A DNA stretch of 64,000 bases. It comes from Smallanthus sonchifolius. Taxonomy: Eukaryota; Streptophyta; Magnoliopsida; Asterales; Asteraceae. Positions 1 to 10,439 of the stretch are shown piece by piece; the stretch's first letter is position 1; each line of letters starts with the position of its first letter. The translations under genes were made by a program, and so were the position numbers. The notes below the pieces were generated by a model. It saw nothing but the letters and a program-made list of their open reading frames with translations. It had not been told where the DNA came from and made no database searches. Location: the NCBI GenBank assembly GCA_023525975.1, contig JAKNSE010000037.1, positions 3,950,501-4,014,500 of the forward strand. Reading direction: 5' to 3'.

Positions 1-340
1 AAATTTGGTTTTTCAAAATTTAAACAGGTTTTCAATCGAAACTAGTAGTTTCGATACCCAAATTTGTTTTAGTCTCTTTGACCGAAACTTGTTGTTTCGA
101 TCGAAACTAGATGTTTTGATAAGACTTATTCTGAAATTTTCTAAGTGTTGATCGAAACTTGTTGTTTCGATCGAAACTAGTAGTTTCGATAAGGCCTTTT
201 CTGAAATTTTATAAGTGTTGACTGAAACTTGTTGTTTCGATCGAAACTAGTAGTTTCGATAGGGCTTGTCTCAGAAAAAGTCAGTGTTGGTTCAAATAGT
301 TTCGATCGGGTTTTTATCTGAAATTTCTCTAAGTATCAAG
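1..340 (+). repeat. Tandem ~70-bp units with inverted ATCGAAAC/GTTTCGAT arms
   Basis: At least three imperfect units of about 70 bp follow each other (starting near 80, 150 and 220). Each carries a near-perfect palindrome with arms ATCGAAAC and GTTTCGAT around a 5-nt centre (35-55 is a clear copy) and a second GAAACTTGTTGTTTC half. The same palindrome recurs in the putative 3' LTR at about 13530-13650. The spacer lies upstream of the splice-acceptor-like site at 10431-10437 once element 1 is removed. No gene is seen here. Confidence 0.8.
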
Positions 341-498
341 CTTGATTAATGTGACAATCCGAACTTTTCAGGTTAACTCGGTTAGCCAAACCCAGTTAAA
401 TCCTAACCAAGTTAACTCAATTCTAAAACCAAGGGATCAATTCTGTCAAAGCTGAAGTTGCAAGGGCTGGTTTTGTAAATAACCAGAAACCCTAATAG

Positions 499-1425
499 GC
501 ACGGTCACGCCTCTTACAGGCACGGTCGCGCCTCTTGTTCAGTTGAAACGTAAACGCAATCTTAAATCGCAAATTCGTTGGAATTCTAGTTGTAACGTAT
601 AATATCTAACGGCGGATCATCATTGAGCCATTATTCAGCACTTTAACACTCGTAATGGCCGAATTCAACTCCATTATGGTCCTTAATCCTATAACCGTCG
701 ATCCTATCACCATATAACCCAAATTCGATCGATGGAGAGAACCTTTACGCAAACAATCTACTCTCACATCTTGCACGAACCTCCCAAAAGCTTTTGCACA
801 TTCCTATTTGGCCGGAGAAGCAGCCGGGGACGCCGGAGATCAAGCTCCTCGTAGCCTCAAATCATTCTAGCCGATCTCTATCAATTCGTTAGTGTTTGAG
901 GTAATTAAAAACACCCTTATCTTTGTTTTAGTGTCCAGATTGAAAGCCCTATGATTTTAACAAGTAACCTTATCCAGGTTGTTCAAATTGATCTCGTGTT
1001 CATACCTAGGGTTTTCGTTATTCAATCGAGAAATTAGTCGATCTAGACTCGATGCTTTTGAAATCAAAGCATATCATCAGATTCGTAATTACTTGATTAA
1101 CAGAACCCCCATATCCTTTTGGTCAATCGCGATCAAAACCAAACGGATTTGGACTTATTGGTTTATTCTGTTAAACTCTGTGTCTGTGTATCCAGGAGAC
1201 ACGGTCGTGCCTCGTACTCTAACCCGGTCATGCCTCTTGGCTAGACCAGGTCGTGCCTCAGAACCCTAGACATGGTCGTGCCAGACTCAGACACGGTCAT
1301 GCCTAGTGATCAGTTTTGTTTTGTCTTCTGTTTGATCAACACGGTCGCGCCCCTGACCAGCACGGTCGCGCATGTGACCTTAACGCGGTCGTGCCTTGTC
1401 TTAGGCGCGGTCGTGTGTGAGTAAA
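499..1425 (+). repeat. Dispersed CG-rich palindromic repeat CACGGTCGTGCC
   Basis: About eleven copies of a core close to CACGGTCGTG (variants CACGGTCGCGCC, CATGGTCGTGCC, GCGGTCGTG) lie at 499-540 and 1199-1425, spaced roughly 20-40 bp. The core is an inverted repeat, CACG-GT-CGTG. The matching array in the 3' LTR is at about 8041-8975 with different point changes. The array lies downstream of the possible TATA box, so in the transcribed leader if that start is right. Confidence 0.8.
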
Positions 1426-2094
1426 CCTTTTGTCAGAATGTTTTGATTAATATTTATATTTTCAAAACAATAATTATTATATTATATTAATATGTTTAAA
1501 ACCGGAAAACCACCCGTAGGCTCGGGTTTAGTCTTGTAATTCGTATTCGTTATTTAAACCTCGTTTATAAAATAATATATTATTTTCAACCATTAGTCTG
1601 AGTTAAAAACGATAAATATTTTTATATTATTATTGTTTCGTTTATAAACTTCGTGTAACCTTTTAAACTAATAAATAATGTAATTATATATATCATTTAC
1701 ACTTGTTTATATCCTCGGATAAAATAATAGATTTATTATTTTTGATACGCAATTGTTTATTGTAATATTTTATTAAATCTAAAAATAATATATATTATAT
1801 TATTTTCTTAGGCCATTAGTTTAATGGTGCAGCGTGCGAATATACTTTACATTACTTTTGTTAATCGTCGCATGATGTTAAGAAATCCTTCAGTTCCCGT
1901 GGACACGTTCGTCTGCTCTTTGATCTTTAGAGCGTTTCTTTTAAGACGTTCAACATTCTGTGTCGTTGTCTCATATCATTATATTATACCCCTAATTATT
2001 ATGTTATAATTTTAGGGCATTCGTAAGCCGTTTCGGGCTAACGCTTGAGATTCAAATCTCATACTTGTGTGATACTACCAACTACACAACGCAG

Positions 2095-2554
2095 ATGAGT
2101 TTTTCACGGCCCCTTTTACTGTTTTAAACTGGGGGAGAAAACATGACGTAAACGCTTTTGGTTTTAGTAATTCATATAGGTTATCACTTGTTTGACTATG
2201 CGTACACATCTATCATTAAGTCCTCACATCGGATCGTTAATATGAACATAGCGAGGTAATTTGAGTAGTACTACTAGGTTTGACAAACCTCACCCGCGTT
2301 AGTCGCGCTAACTCGACTGGAGGTCGAACGGGTGCAACATTGACCTAAACATGCAGCATGGTTGATAGGCCTGGTGGGAGGCAAAAACATAAACAGTCAG
2401 CTTTCGGTTGCGAGCGCATTAGTTAACATGCATATGGGTTAGCTACCCGTTGATTTATATATTGAATCTACATTAATCTGTTAAATGCTTCTATAAACTG
2501 AAACCTGTGAACTCACCAACCTTGTGTTGACACTTTTCTTACATGTTTTCTCAG
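2095..2554 (+). promoter_or_regulatory. Probable 5'-leader intron (element 1, 5' LTR)
   Basis: The donor region reads GCAG/ATGAGT here and GCAG/GTGAGT in the 3' LTR copy (intron 9663-10121), so this copy has lost the donor G. The acceptor is TGTTTTCTCAG at 2544-2554, with TTGAC as a branch-like motif 25 nt upstream. Length 460 bp. Matching donor, branch and acceptor sites sit at the same place in elements 2, 3, F, G and H, which is the main evidence. Splicing itself is inferred. Confidence 0.6.
2291..2334 (+). other. Conserved three-way-junction RNA motif
   Basis: The outer stem CACCCG (2291-2296) pairs with CGGGTG (2329-2334). It encloses two hairpins: GTTAG/CTAAC (2298-2302 with 2308-2312) and CGAC/GTCG (2314-2317 with 2323-2326). 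Copies: 9858-9901 (element 1 3' LTR), 19907-19950 and 28147-28190 (element 2, minus), 31773-31816 and 39313-39356 (element 3). The second hairpin is CGAC/GTCG in elements 1 and 3 but CGAT/ATCG in element 2, a compensatory change, while its loop differs in all three. A 12-bp palindrome, AGTAGTACTACT, lies just upstream in all copies. Confidence 0.7.
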
Positions 2555-2852
2555 GTCGCTAAGCTAAGGCACAGGTGCACGATTAGGACATGCATGGAGT
2601 CCTAATATTACCTTAGTTAATAATCAAGACATTTAGACTATCGTAGTTAGTTTGTTTTGATCTAGACATCGAGCGCGTTTGTTTTGCGCATTTACTTCTT
2701 TTATTCATCGCTTCCGCATTTACTCTGAACTTTTATAATATTTCAATTTGAGTCCCATATAGTGTCGTTTGATGTAACTAATGACTGAGATCCTGGTTTG
2801 TCATGCACCAAACGGTAAAACTCCGTTAGTGGAATTTGGGGGTGTGACAGAT

Positions 2853-2870
2853 TGGTATCAGAGCCAGGTT
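2853..2870 (+). other. Primer binding site, initiator tRNA-Met (element 1)
   Basis: TGGTATCAGAGCCAGGTT begins 3 nt after the LTR end and is complementary over 18 nt to the 3' end of plant initiator tRNA-Met. It would prime minus-strand DNA synthesis. This is the standard primer of plant Ty3-gypsy chromoviruses. Confidence 0.93.
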
Positions 2871-2970
2871 ATAGAGAACTAGGACTGCATAGTAGACTAT
2901 AACCTCACACATTAGTTACTCGGCACAGACACTCATACCTGATAAACATAACACCCATACAAACATTGTA

Positions 2971-4746
2971 GTGCAGACATGTAACACCATCCATATCACC
3001 CTCAGTTGGCGTGGGACACATCATTTGCATTGCATCATCATTCCCAGTGGCGACACTCGGGGAATCACCAGAACATCATCCACTCCCGTCCAAGGGCAGC
3101 GAGACGGAGCCTTCGGAGGAGTCACTTACATCACCATCACCTGTTGGGTATGGTGGAATTTCTCAGGTCCATGTTATGGACGGCACTCAGCACTAACGCA
3201 TATCTCTTTGGGAGTTGGGATCGTCGGAGGCGAGTCCCTACTGTACCCACTAGCAACAATACGCCGAGTGAAGGCAAACCGTTGCACGCGTTATTGCAGA
3301 ATCCATTGACACGTAGATGTCATCACTTTCCCGAGCCATGGACTCGCGTCTTTGGTCGATATTCTGTTGAGAATAGATTGACCATAAATTTGAGAACGCA
3401 TTGCTCAATGCATACTCAAACCCTATCCTGACTCAGTTGGAAGAACGACTATTTTACTTCTTCCTGTAACTTGTATCCATGAATTAGTTTCACTTCTCAA
3501 AGTCGCATTTTATGTGCATGTTTGTTTCATGTGCATGATTCCATCTACAATCCGGTAGATTGGACTCTTGTATTGTATTTCAACTCGAGTGAATACTCGG
3601 ATCAAACGATTCCCAACTACTCATCCTGATAGGAGTCCTAGTTGATCAACTTGTGGTTGCTGACTAAGCCTTTCGATAACTTATCATCTCTGACAACACT
3701 CTGTAATCGGAAGTACAAACTAAAGGACATTATGACACAGGACAGGGAGAACTAGGGTGAGCATGCAAAGCAAATTATCATTACGGGTGCACATTTAATA
3801 GTAATTTGAGGTGCATGTCAGTCCTGGTGAAACCTAGTGTGTGGATAAATGGTCCTAATCAGTGATTTACAGACTTAAGTTTCCAATGTAAGTAGAAATT
3901 CTCGTAACACGCTCAACGACTAGTTGTTATCGTTAAACCTGTTCAACAGTCGATAGACGCGACTATCAGGTTGAAGATGTTTTCGGGCACACTGAGCTAT
4001 CATCAATAGGATCCATCATTATACCTCAAATCATGTAAGAGTCTTAGTTAAATTAAGACTCGCATCCAAACGTGATCACAGAAACCAACTCGATTGAAAC
4101 TCTAGTAGAACCTCATGGCAAACTCACTGACTCCAACCTTGTAAGCAGAAATTGTGGAATTCTTTCTAAGCTAACACGTTATCCCTTACGCTCCAACAAT
4201 GAATTTCATTTGACCCTATTGCCTTATCTGGTGACTAATCCTTAGTCTAATTCGAATTATACCCCAGCATATTCAATCCTGTAAATGAATTTCTTTCTTC
4301 ATGAAATGATCCAGTGACATTAGGAGACGAGGATTTAATCCAACCAACCCCATCAACGACAGAGTAGGTTTAAGTCTGCTAAGAGTTTCAACCAGTCGAC
4401 CTCTTCAGGACAAAACCAGAGTGGTTATACGGAGAGATACCCAAAGTGCAACTAGTGTAATTTTCACCATCTCGGTGCTTATGAGAGAAATCGTTTCCAG
4501 CGGTGTGACAAGGTGGGCCATGCTGCCAAGGACTATAGAGGTGAACTACAAGCTAAACATCCTTTCCAGCAACCGGGATCTACAAAGGGTTGTCTTGAGT
4601 GTGGAAAGGAAGGACACTTTCAGAAGGATTTTCCGCAACTGAAGTAAGGGGGTAATGGCAACAATAACCATAACCAAGGTAACAACAACAACCACGGTAA
4701 CAATAATGGCAACAATGGCAGAAATGGTGCGAAGGGACGAGCCTTC
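2971..4746 (+). pseudogene. gag: Element 1 gag remnant
   Basis: This is the region between primer site and protease. A short S/E/P-rich stretch near 3060-3160 is also present in element 2 and is probably the decayed gag N terminus; the capsid fold is not recognisable. Near 4440-4640 two CCHC zinc knuckles can be read, but key cysteines are lost (C to F and C to Y in the first, last C to F in the second) and a TAG stop lies at 4453-4455. An N/G-rich linker follows (4650-4730), as in element 3. The TAG is shared with element 2 at 26070-26072, so it predates both insertions. About 1.1 kb of this stretch (3200-4300) shows no readable domain. Confidence 0.75.
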
Positions 4747-7700
4747 GTGCTTGGATCCGGAGAAGCCAGATATGATCACAATGTGGTTACCGGTAAGTTC
4801 CTCTTAAACAATTACTTTGCTTCTGTCATTTTTTACACTGGTGCTGATAGGAGTTGTATATCTAAGAAGCTTAGTGATTTGATAAAAGAAAATCCAACCC
4901 TGCTAGAAGCTAAGTATATAATAGAAATAGTCGATGGCCAAATAATTGAAACAAGCCACATTCTTAAGGGTTGTAAGCTTGAGTTGGCTGGTCATAAACT
5001 TGATATCGACCCTATGCCGGTCACACTTGGTAGTTTTGATGTAATTTTCGGCATGGATTGGTTATCTAAAAACCAAGCCGAAATCATCTGTAGTGAGAAA
5101 ATCGTTCGCATTCCTCTTCCAAGTGGAAAAACTCTTTCCGTTCAGGGCGAAAAGGTTGGTGCAGTCATGGGAATCATATCCTTCATGAAAGCCCAGAAAT
5201 GTCTTCGAAAAGGGCATACTACTATTCTGGCTCTCGTCGCCGAGCAGCCATCTGAGGAGAAAAAGATTGATAATATTCCGATCGTTTGCAACTATCCGGA
5301 AGTATTTCCCGAGGAGTTTCCTGGTCTGCCACCACACCGTCAAGTTGAATTTCAAATCGACCTAGCACCCGGAGCAGCACCGATTGCTCGGGCACCTTAC
5401 CGACTGGCACCCAGTGAATTGCAAGAGCTATCCACTCAACTACAAGAGTTGTTGGATAAAGGTTTCATCCGACCAAGCTCATCGCCATAGGGAGCTCCAG
5501 TCCTTTTTCTCAAGAAGAAGGACGGGACTTTTCGCATGTGCATCGACTATCGTGAGCTGAACAAAGTGACGATCAAGAATCGTTATCCTCTACCTCGCAT
5601 CGATGATCTCTTTGATCAAATCCAAGGATCAAGCTTCTATTCCAAGATAGATCTTAGATCTGGTTACCACCAATTGAGAGTCCGAGATGAGGATATCTCC
5701 AAGACTGCTTTCAGGACAAGGTACGGACACTATGAGTTTATGGTCATGCCATTCGGATTAACCAACGCACCCGCGGTGTTCATGGACCTCATGAACCGTG
5801 TGTGTAAGCCATACCTTGATCAATTTGTCATCATTTTCATCGACGACATCCTCATTTATTCCAAGAACAAGGAAGAACATGAAGAGCACCTACGCTTAAT
5901 TCTGGAGTTGCTAAAGCAAGAACAGCTGTATGCTAAACTTTCCAAGTGTGAATTCTGGATTTGGGAAGTTCAATTTTTAGAACATGTGGTTAGCAAGAAT
6001 GGAATACACGTCGATCCATCAACAATAGAAGCCATCAAGAATTGGGCAGCACCGACGACTCCGACAGAGGTGCGACAATTTCTGGGATTGGCTGGTTATT
6101 ATCGTCGATTTATCGAAGGATTTTCTAAGATTGCCGAACCTCTCACTGCCTTAACTCAGAAGGGTAAAGCCTATAACTAGGGCGATAACCAGGAGTCAGC
6201 AGTTCAACTCCTTAAGCAGAAACTTTGCAGTGCACCTATTCTAGCTCTTCCGGAAGGAACAGATGATTTTGTGGTGTATTGCGATGCATCCATTCAGGGT
6301 CTGGGTTGTGTGTTGATGCAATGAGAAAAGGTGATCGCATACACTTCGCGTCAACTAAATATTCACGAGAAAAACTACACCACTCATGACCTAGAGTTGG
6401 GAGCCGTAGTTTTCACGCTTAAGATATGGAGACATTACTTGTACGGTACCAAGCGCACTATCTACACCGATCACAAGAGTCTTCAGCATATCTTCGAGCA
6501 AAAAGAGCCGAACATGAGACAGCGTCATTGGGTCGAGCTCTTGAATGATTATGACTGTGCGATCCGGTATCATACGGGTAAGGCTAATGTTGTAGCTGAT
6601 GCCCTAAGTCGAAAGGAAACCAAGCCCAAACGAGTTCAAGCAATTCAGCTTACTATTCACCCCGGATTACCTGAAAAAATCCGTAGTGCTCAGCTCGAAG
6701 CCCTGAAGGAGGAAAACCTACCGCTGGAAGCCACACGCGGTATGGAAGCACAACTCGAGGTCAAATCTGACGGCATTCGCTACTTCGCCGGGCGAATATG
6801 GGTTCCAGTATTCGGGAACTTAAGGGAATTAGTCATGGATGAAGCTCATAAATCTCGTTACTCCGTTCATCCAGGTTTCGACAAGATGTACCATGACCTA
6901 AAGGTGCTGTATTGGTGGCCAAAGATGAAGGCCGATATAGCCATCTATGTGAGCAAGTTCCTGACTTGCGCAAAGGTCAAGGTTGAATATCAAAATCCTT
7001 CTGGTCTACTCCAGCAACCGAAGATTCCCATGTGGAAATGGGAGCAGATATCCATGGACTTTATCACAAAATTGCCTCGAACTCCTGCCGGATGTGATAC
7101 CATTTGGGTAATCTTTGATCGTTTAACAAAGTCCGCTTACTTCTTAGCAATCAAGGAAACAGACAAAATGGAAAAGCTTACTCGTATTTATTTGAAAAAA
7201 GTAGTCTCTCGGCATGGAGTGCCAATCTCTATCATTTCGGACCGTGATGCACGATTCACCTCCCGTTTCTGGAAATCGTTACATAAAGCTTTAGGCACGC
7301 GTCTAGATATGAGCACAGCATACCACCCTCAAACTGATGGCCAGATGGAGCGTACTATTCAAACCCGGGAGGATATGCTACGAGCTTGTGTGATTGATTT
7401 CGGTAACACTTGGGAGTCTCACCTACCGTTGGTGGACCTACTTAAGGAATTGGTCCGGTAGCGTATCAACTGGACCTACCTGAAGGATTTAGTGGTGTAG
7501 ACAACGTCTTTCACGTCTCAAACTTGAAGAAATGTCTAGCTGGCGAGTCACTCGCGGTTCCTCTTGAGGAACTACTCATCGATGAACAGTTGTGTTTCAT
7601 CGAAGAACCCGTGGAAATCATGGATAGGGAAGTCAAAACGCTTAAACGCAGTAAAATCCCTATTGTCAGAGTTCGTTTGAACTCGAAAAGCGGATCGGAA

Positions 7701-7775
7701 TTCACGTGGGAGCGTGAGGATCAGATGATGTGGAAGTATCCTCATCTATTCAAGCACTCCATGTCAAACTCTTAA
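4747..7775 (+). pseudogene. pol: Element 1 pol (protease-RT-RNase H-integrase), broken
   Basis: One frame runs from protease through most of integrase, with stops at 5488-5490 (TAG), 6178-6180 (TAG) and 6322-6324 (TGA). At the first two, related copies have Trp. The protease catalytic Asp is replaced: FYTG instead of FDSG, Tyr codon at 4834-4836. The RT keeps the FIDD catalytic motif. RNase H follows, then the integrase HHCC region with one Cys changed to Phe (SKF where relatives have SKC). The integrase D, D and E boxes are readable. After LPLV a deletion of about 340 bp (junction near 7437-7448) removes the integrase C-terminal core. A chromodomain-like tail (7524-7775) continues in another frame. 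Non-functional; a useful comparison for element 2, which shares the Asp-to-Tyr change. Confidence 0.93.
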
Positions 7776-7786
7776 GGAACTATTCT

Positions 7787-7892
7787 AATTTTCGGGACGA
7801 AAATTCTTTCAACTAGGGGATGATGTGACATCCGAGAAAAAAAAATTATTATTTTAATTTTCGGGACGAAAATTCTTTCAACTAGGTGATGA
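7787..7892 (+). promoter_or_regulatory. Duplicated hairpin + polypurine tract (element 1 3' end)
   Basis: The hairpin AATTTTCGGGACGAAAATT occurs at 7787-7805 and again at 7856-7874. Each is followed by CTTTCAACTAGG, a purine run and TGATGTGACA. The first copy runs into TGTGACATCC at 7824, the second into TGTGACAATCC at 7893. The outer 5' LTR starts with the second form right after the ATTAA duplication, so the downstream tract was the one used. The 69 bp between (7824-7892) resemble the LTR start of element 2. Confidence 0.8.
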
Positions 7893-10416
7893 TGTGACAA
7901 TCCAAACTTTTCAGGTTAACTCGGTTAGCCAAACCCAGTTAAATCCTAACCCAGTTAACTCAATTCTAAAACCAAGGGATCAATGCTGTCAAAGCTGAAG
8001 TTGCAAGGGCTGGTTTTGTAAATAACCAGAAACCTTAATAGGCACGGTCGCGCCTCTTACAGGCACGGTCATGCCTCTTGCCCAGTTGAAACGTAAATGC
8101 AGTCTTAAATCGTAAATTCATTGGAATTCAAGTTGTAACGTATAATATCTAACGGCGGATCATCATTGAGCCATTATTCGGCACTTTAACACTCGTAATG
8201 GCCGAATTCAACTCCATTATGGTCTTTAATCCTATTACCGTCGATCCTATCACCATATAACCCAAATTCGATCGATGGAGAGCAGCTTTACGCAAACAAT
8301 CTACTCTCACATCTTGCACGAACCTCCCAGAAGCTTTTGCACATTCCTATTTGGCCGGAGAAGCAGCCGGGGTCGCCGGAGATCAAGCTCCTCGTAGCCG
8401 CAAATCATTCTAGCCGATCTCTATCAATTCGTTAGTGTTTGAGGTAATTAAAAACACCCTTATCTTCGTTTTAGTGTCCAGATTGAAAGCCCTATGATTT
8501 TAACAAGTAACCTTATCTAGATTGTTCAAATTGATCTCGTGTTCATACCTAGGGTTTTCGTTATTTAATCGAGAAATTAGTCGATCTAGACTCGATGCTT
8601 TTGAAATCAAAGCATATCATCAGATTCGTAATTACTTGATTAACAGAACCCCCATATCCTTTTGGTCAATCGCGATTGAAACCAAACGGCTTTGGACTTA
8701 TTGGTTTATTCTGTTAAACTCTGTGTCTGTGTATCCAGGAGACACGGTCGTGCCAGAATTTGGACGGACGTGCCTCATACTCTGACCCGGTCGTGCCTCT
8801 TGGCTAGACCTGGTCGTGCCTCAGAACCTTAGACACGGTCGTGCCAGACTCAGACACGGTCGTGCCTAGTGATCAGTTTTGTTGTGTCTTCTGTTTGATC
8901 AACACGGTCGCGCCCCTGACCAGCACGGTCGCGCCCCTAACCTTAACGCGGTCGTGCCTTGTCTTAGGCGCGGTCGTGTGTGAGTAAACCTTTTGTCAGA
9001 ATGTTTTGATTAATATTTATATTTTCAAAACAATAATTATTATATTATATTAATATGTTTAAAACCGGAAAACCACTCGTAGGCTCGGGTTTAGTCTTGT
9101 AACTCGTATTCGTTATTTAAACCTCGTTTATAAAAAAATATATTATTTTCAACCCTTAGTCTCAGTTAAAAACGATAAATATTTTTATATTATTATTGTT
9201 TCGTTTATAAACTTCGTGTAACCTTTTAAACTAATAAATAATGTAATTATATATATTATTTACACTTGTTTATATCCTCAGATAAAATAATAGATTTATT
9301 ATTTTTGAAACGCAATTGTTTATTGTAATATTTTATTAAATCTAAAAATAATATATATTATATTATTTTCTTAGGCCATTAGTTTAATGGTGCAGCGTGC
9401 GAATAAACTTTACATTACTTTTGTCAATCGTCGCGTGATGTTAAGAAATCCTTCAGTTCCCGTGGACACGTTCGTCTACTCTTTGATCTTTAGAGCGTTT
9501 CTTTTAAGACGTTCAACATTCCGTGTCGTTGTCTCATATCATTATATCCCATTATACCCCTAATTATTATGTTATAATTTTAGGGAATTTGTAAGCCGTT
9601 TCGGGCTAACGCTTGAGATTCAAATCTCATACTTGTGTGATACTACGTACTACGCAACGCAGGTGAGTTTTTCACGGCCCCTTTTACTGTTTTAAACTGG
9701 GGGAGAAAACATGACGTAAACGCTTTTGGTTTTTGTAATTCATATATGTTATCACTTGTTTGACTATGCGTACACATCTATCATTAAGCCCTCACATCGG
9801 ACCGTTAATATGAACATAGCGAGGTAATTTGAGTAGTACTACTGGGTTGACAAACCTCACCCGCGTTAGTCGCGCTAACTCGACTGGAGGTCGAACGGGT
9901 GCAACATTGACCTAAACATGCACCATGGTTGATAGGCCTGGTGGAAGGCAAAAACATAAACAATCAGCTTTCGGTTGCGAGCGCATTAGTTAACATGCAT
10001 ATGGGTTAGCTACCCGTTGATTTATATATTGAATGTACATTAATCTGTTAAACGCTTCTATAAACTGAAACCTGTGAACTCACCAACCTTGTGTTGACAC
10101 TTTTCTTACATGTTTTCTCAGGTCGCTAAGCTAAGGCACAGGTGCAGGATTAGGACATGCATGGAGTCCTAATATTACCTTAGTTGATAATCAAGACATT
10201 TAGACTATCGTAGTTAGTTTGTTTTGATCTAGACATCGAGCGCGTTTGTTTTGCGCATTTACTTCTTTTATTCATCGCTTCCGCATTTACTCTGAACTTT
10301 TATAATATTTCAATTTGATTCCCATATAGTGTCGTTTGATGTAACTAATGACTGAGATCCTGGTTTGTCACGCACCAAACGGTAAAACTCCGTTAGTGGA
10401 ATTTGGGGGTGTGACA
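7893..10416 (+). repeat. Element 1 3' LTR
   Basis: Direct copy of 350-2849, ending GGTGTGACA followed by the ATTAA target duplication. It keeps the intact intron donor GCAG/GTGAGT (intron 9663-10121), the CACGGTCGTG-type array (8041-8975) and the three-way-junction motif (9858-9901). No gene is seen within it. Confidence 0.95.
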
Positions 10417-10439
10417 ATTAATCTTGTGTGTTTGCAGAT

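Larger units (their letters stand above)
350..2849 (+). repeat. Element 1 5' LTR
   Basis: Starts TGTGACAATCC and ends GGTGTGACA directly before the primer site. It is a direct copy of 7893-10416. It holds a possible TATA (CATATAA, 711-717), a CG-rich array of CACGGTCGTG-type repeats (499-1425), an AT-rich stretch (1440-1800), a probable leader intron (2095-2554) and a structured RNA motif (2291-2334). Small frames inside it, such as 979-1269, are not judged to be genes. Confidence 0.95.
350..10416 (+). mobile_element. Tekay-type Ty3-gypsy element 1, full length, defective
   Basis: Two LTRs of about 2.5 kb (350-2849, 7893-10416) begin TGTGACAATCC and end GGGGGTGTGACA. They are flanked by a perfect 5-bp duplication ATTAA at 345-349 and 10417-10421. 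The primer site complements plant initiator tRNA-Met. The internal order is gag, protease, RT, RNase H, integrase and a chromodomain-like tail, as in Tekay/Del chromoviruses. The coding part has several nonsense codons and a deletion of about 340 bp in integrase, so the copy cannot move on its own. By eye the LTRs differ by a few percent, more at their first 250 bp. Confidence 0.95.

Noticed and set aside
979..1269. 96-codon frame in the element 1 5' LTR, partly conserved at 8522-8785
   Set aside because: The second copy is the other LTR of the same element; conservation comes from LTR duplication, and no domain is visible.
2971..3431. Overlapping His-rich frames after the element 1 primer site, similar to 27073-27521
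   Set aside because: These are out-of-frame readings of the decayed gag N terminus in two related elements, not separate genes.
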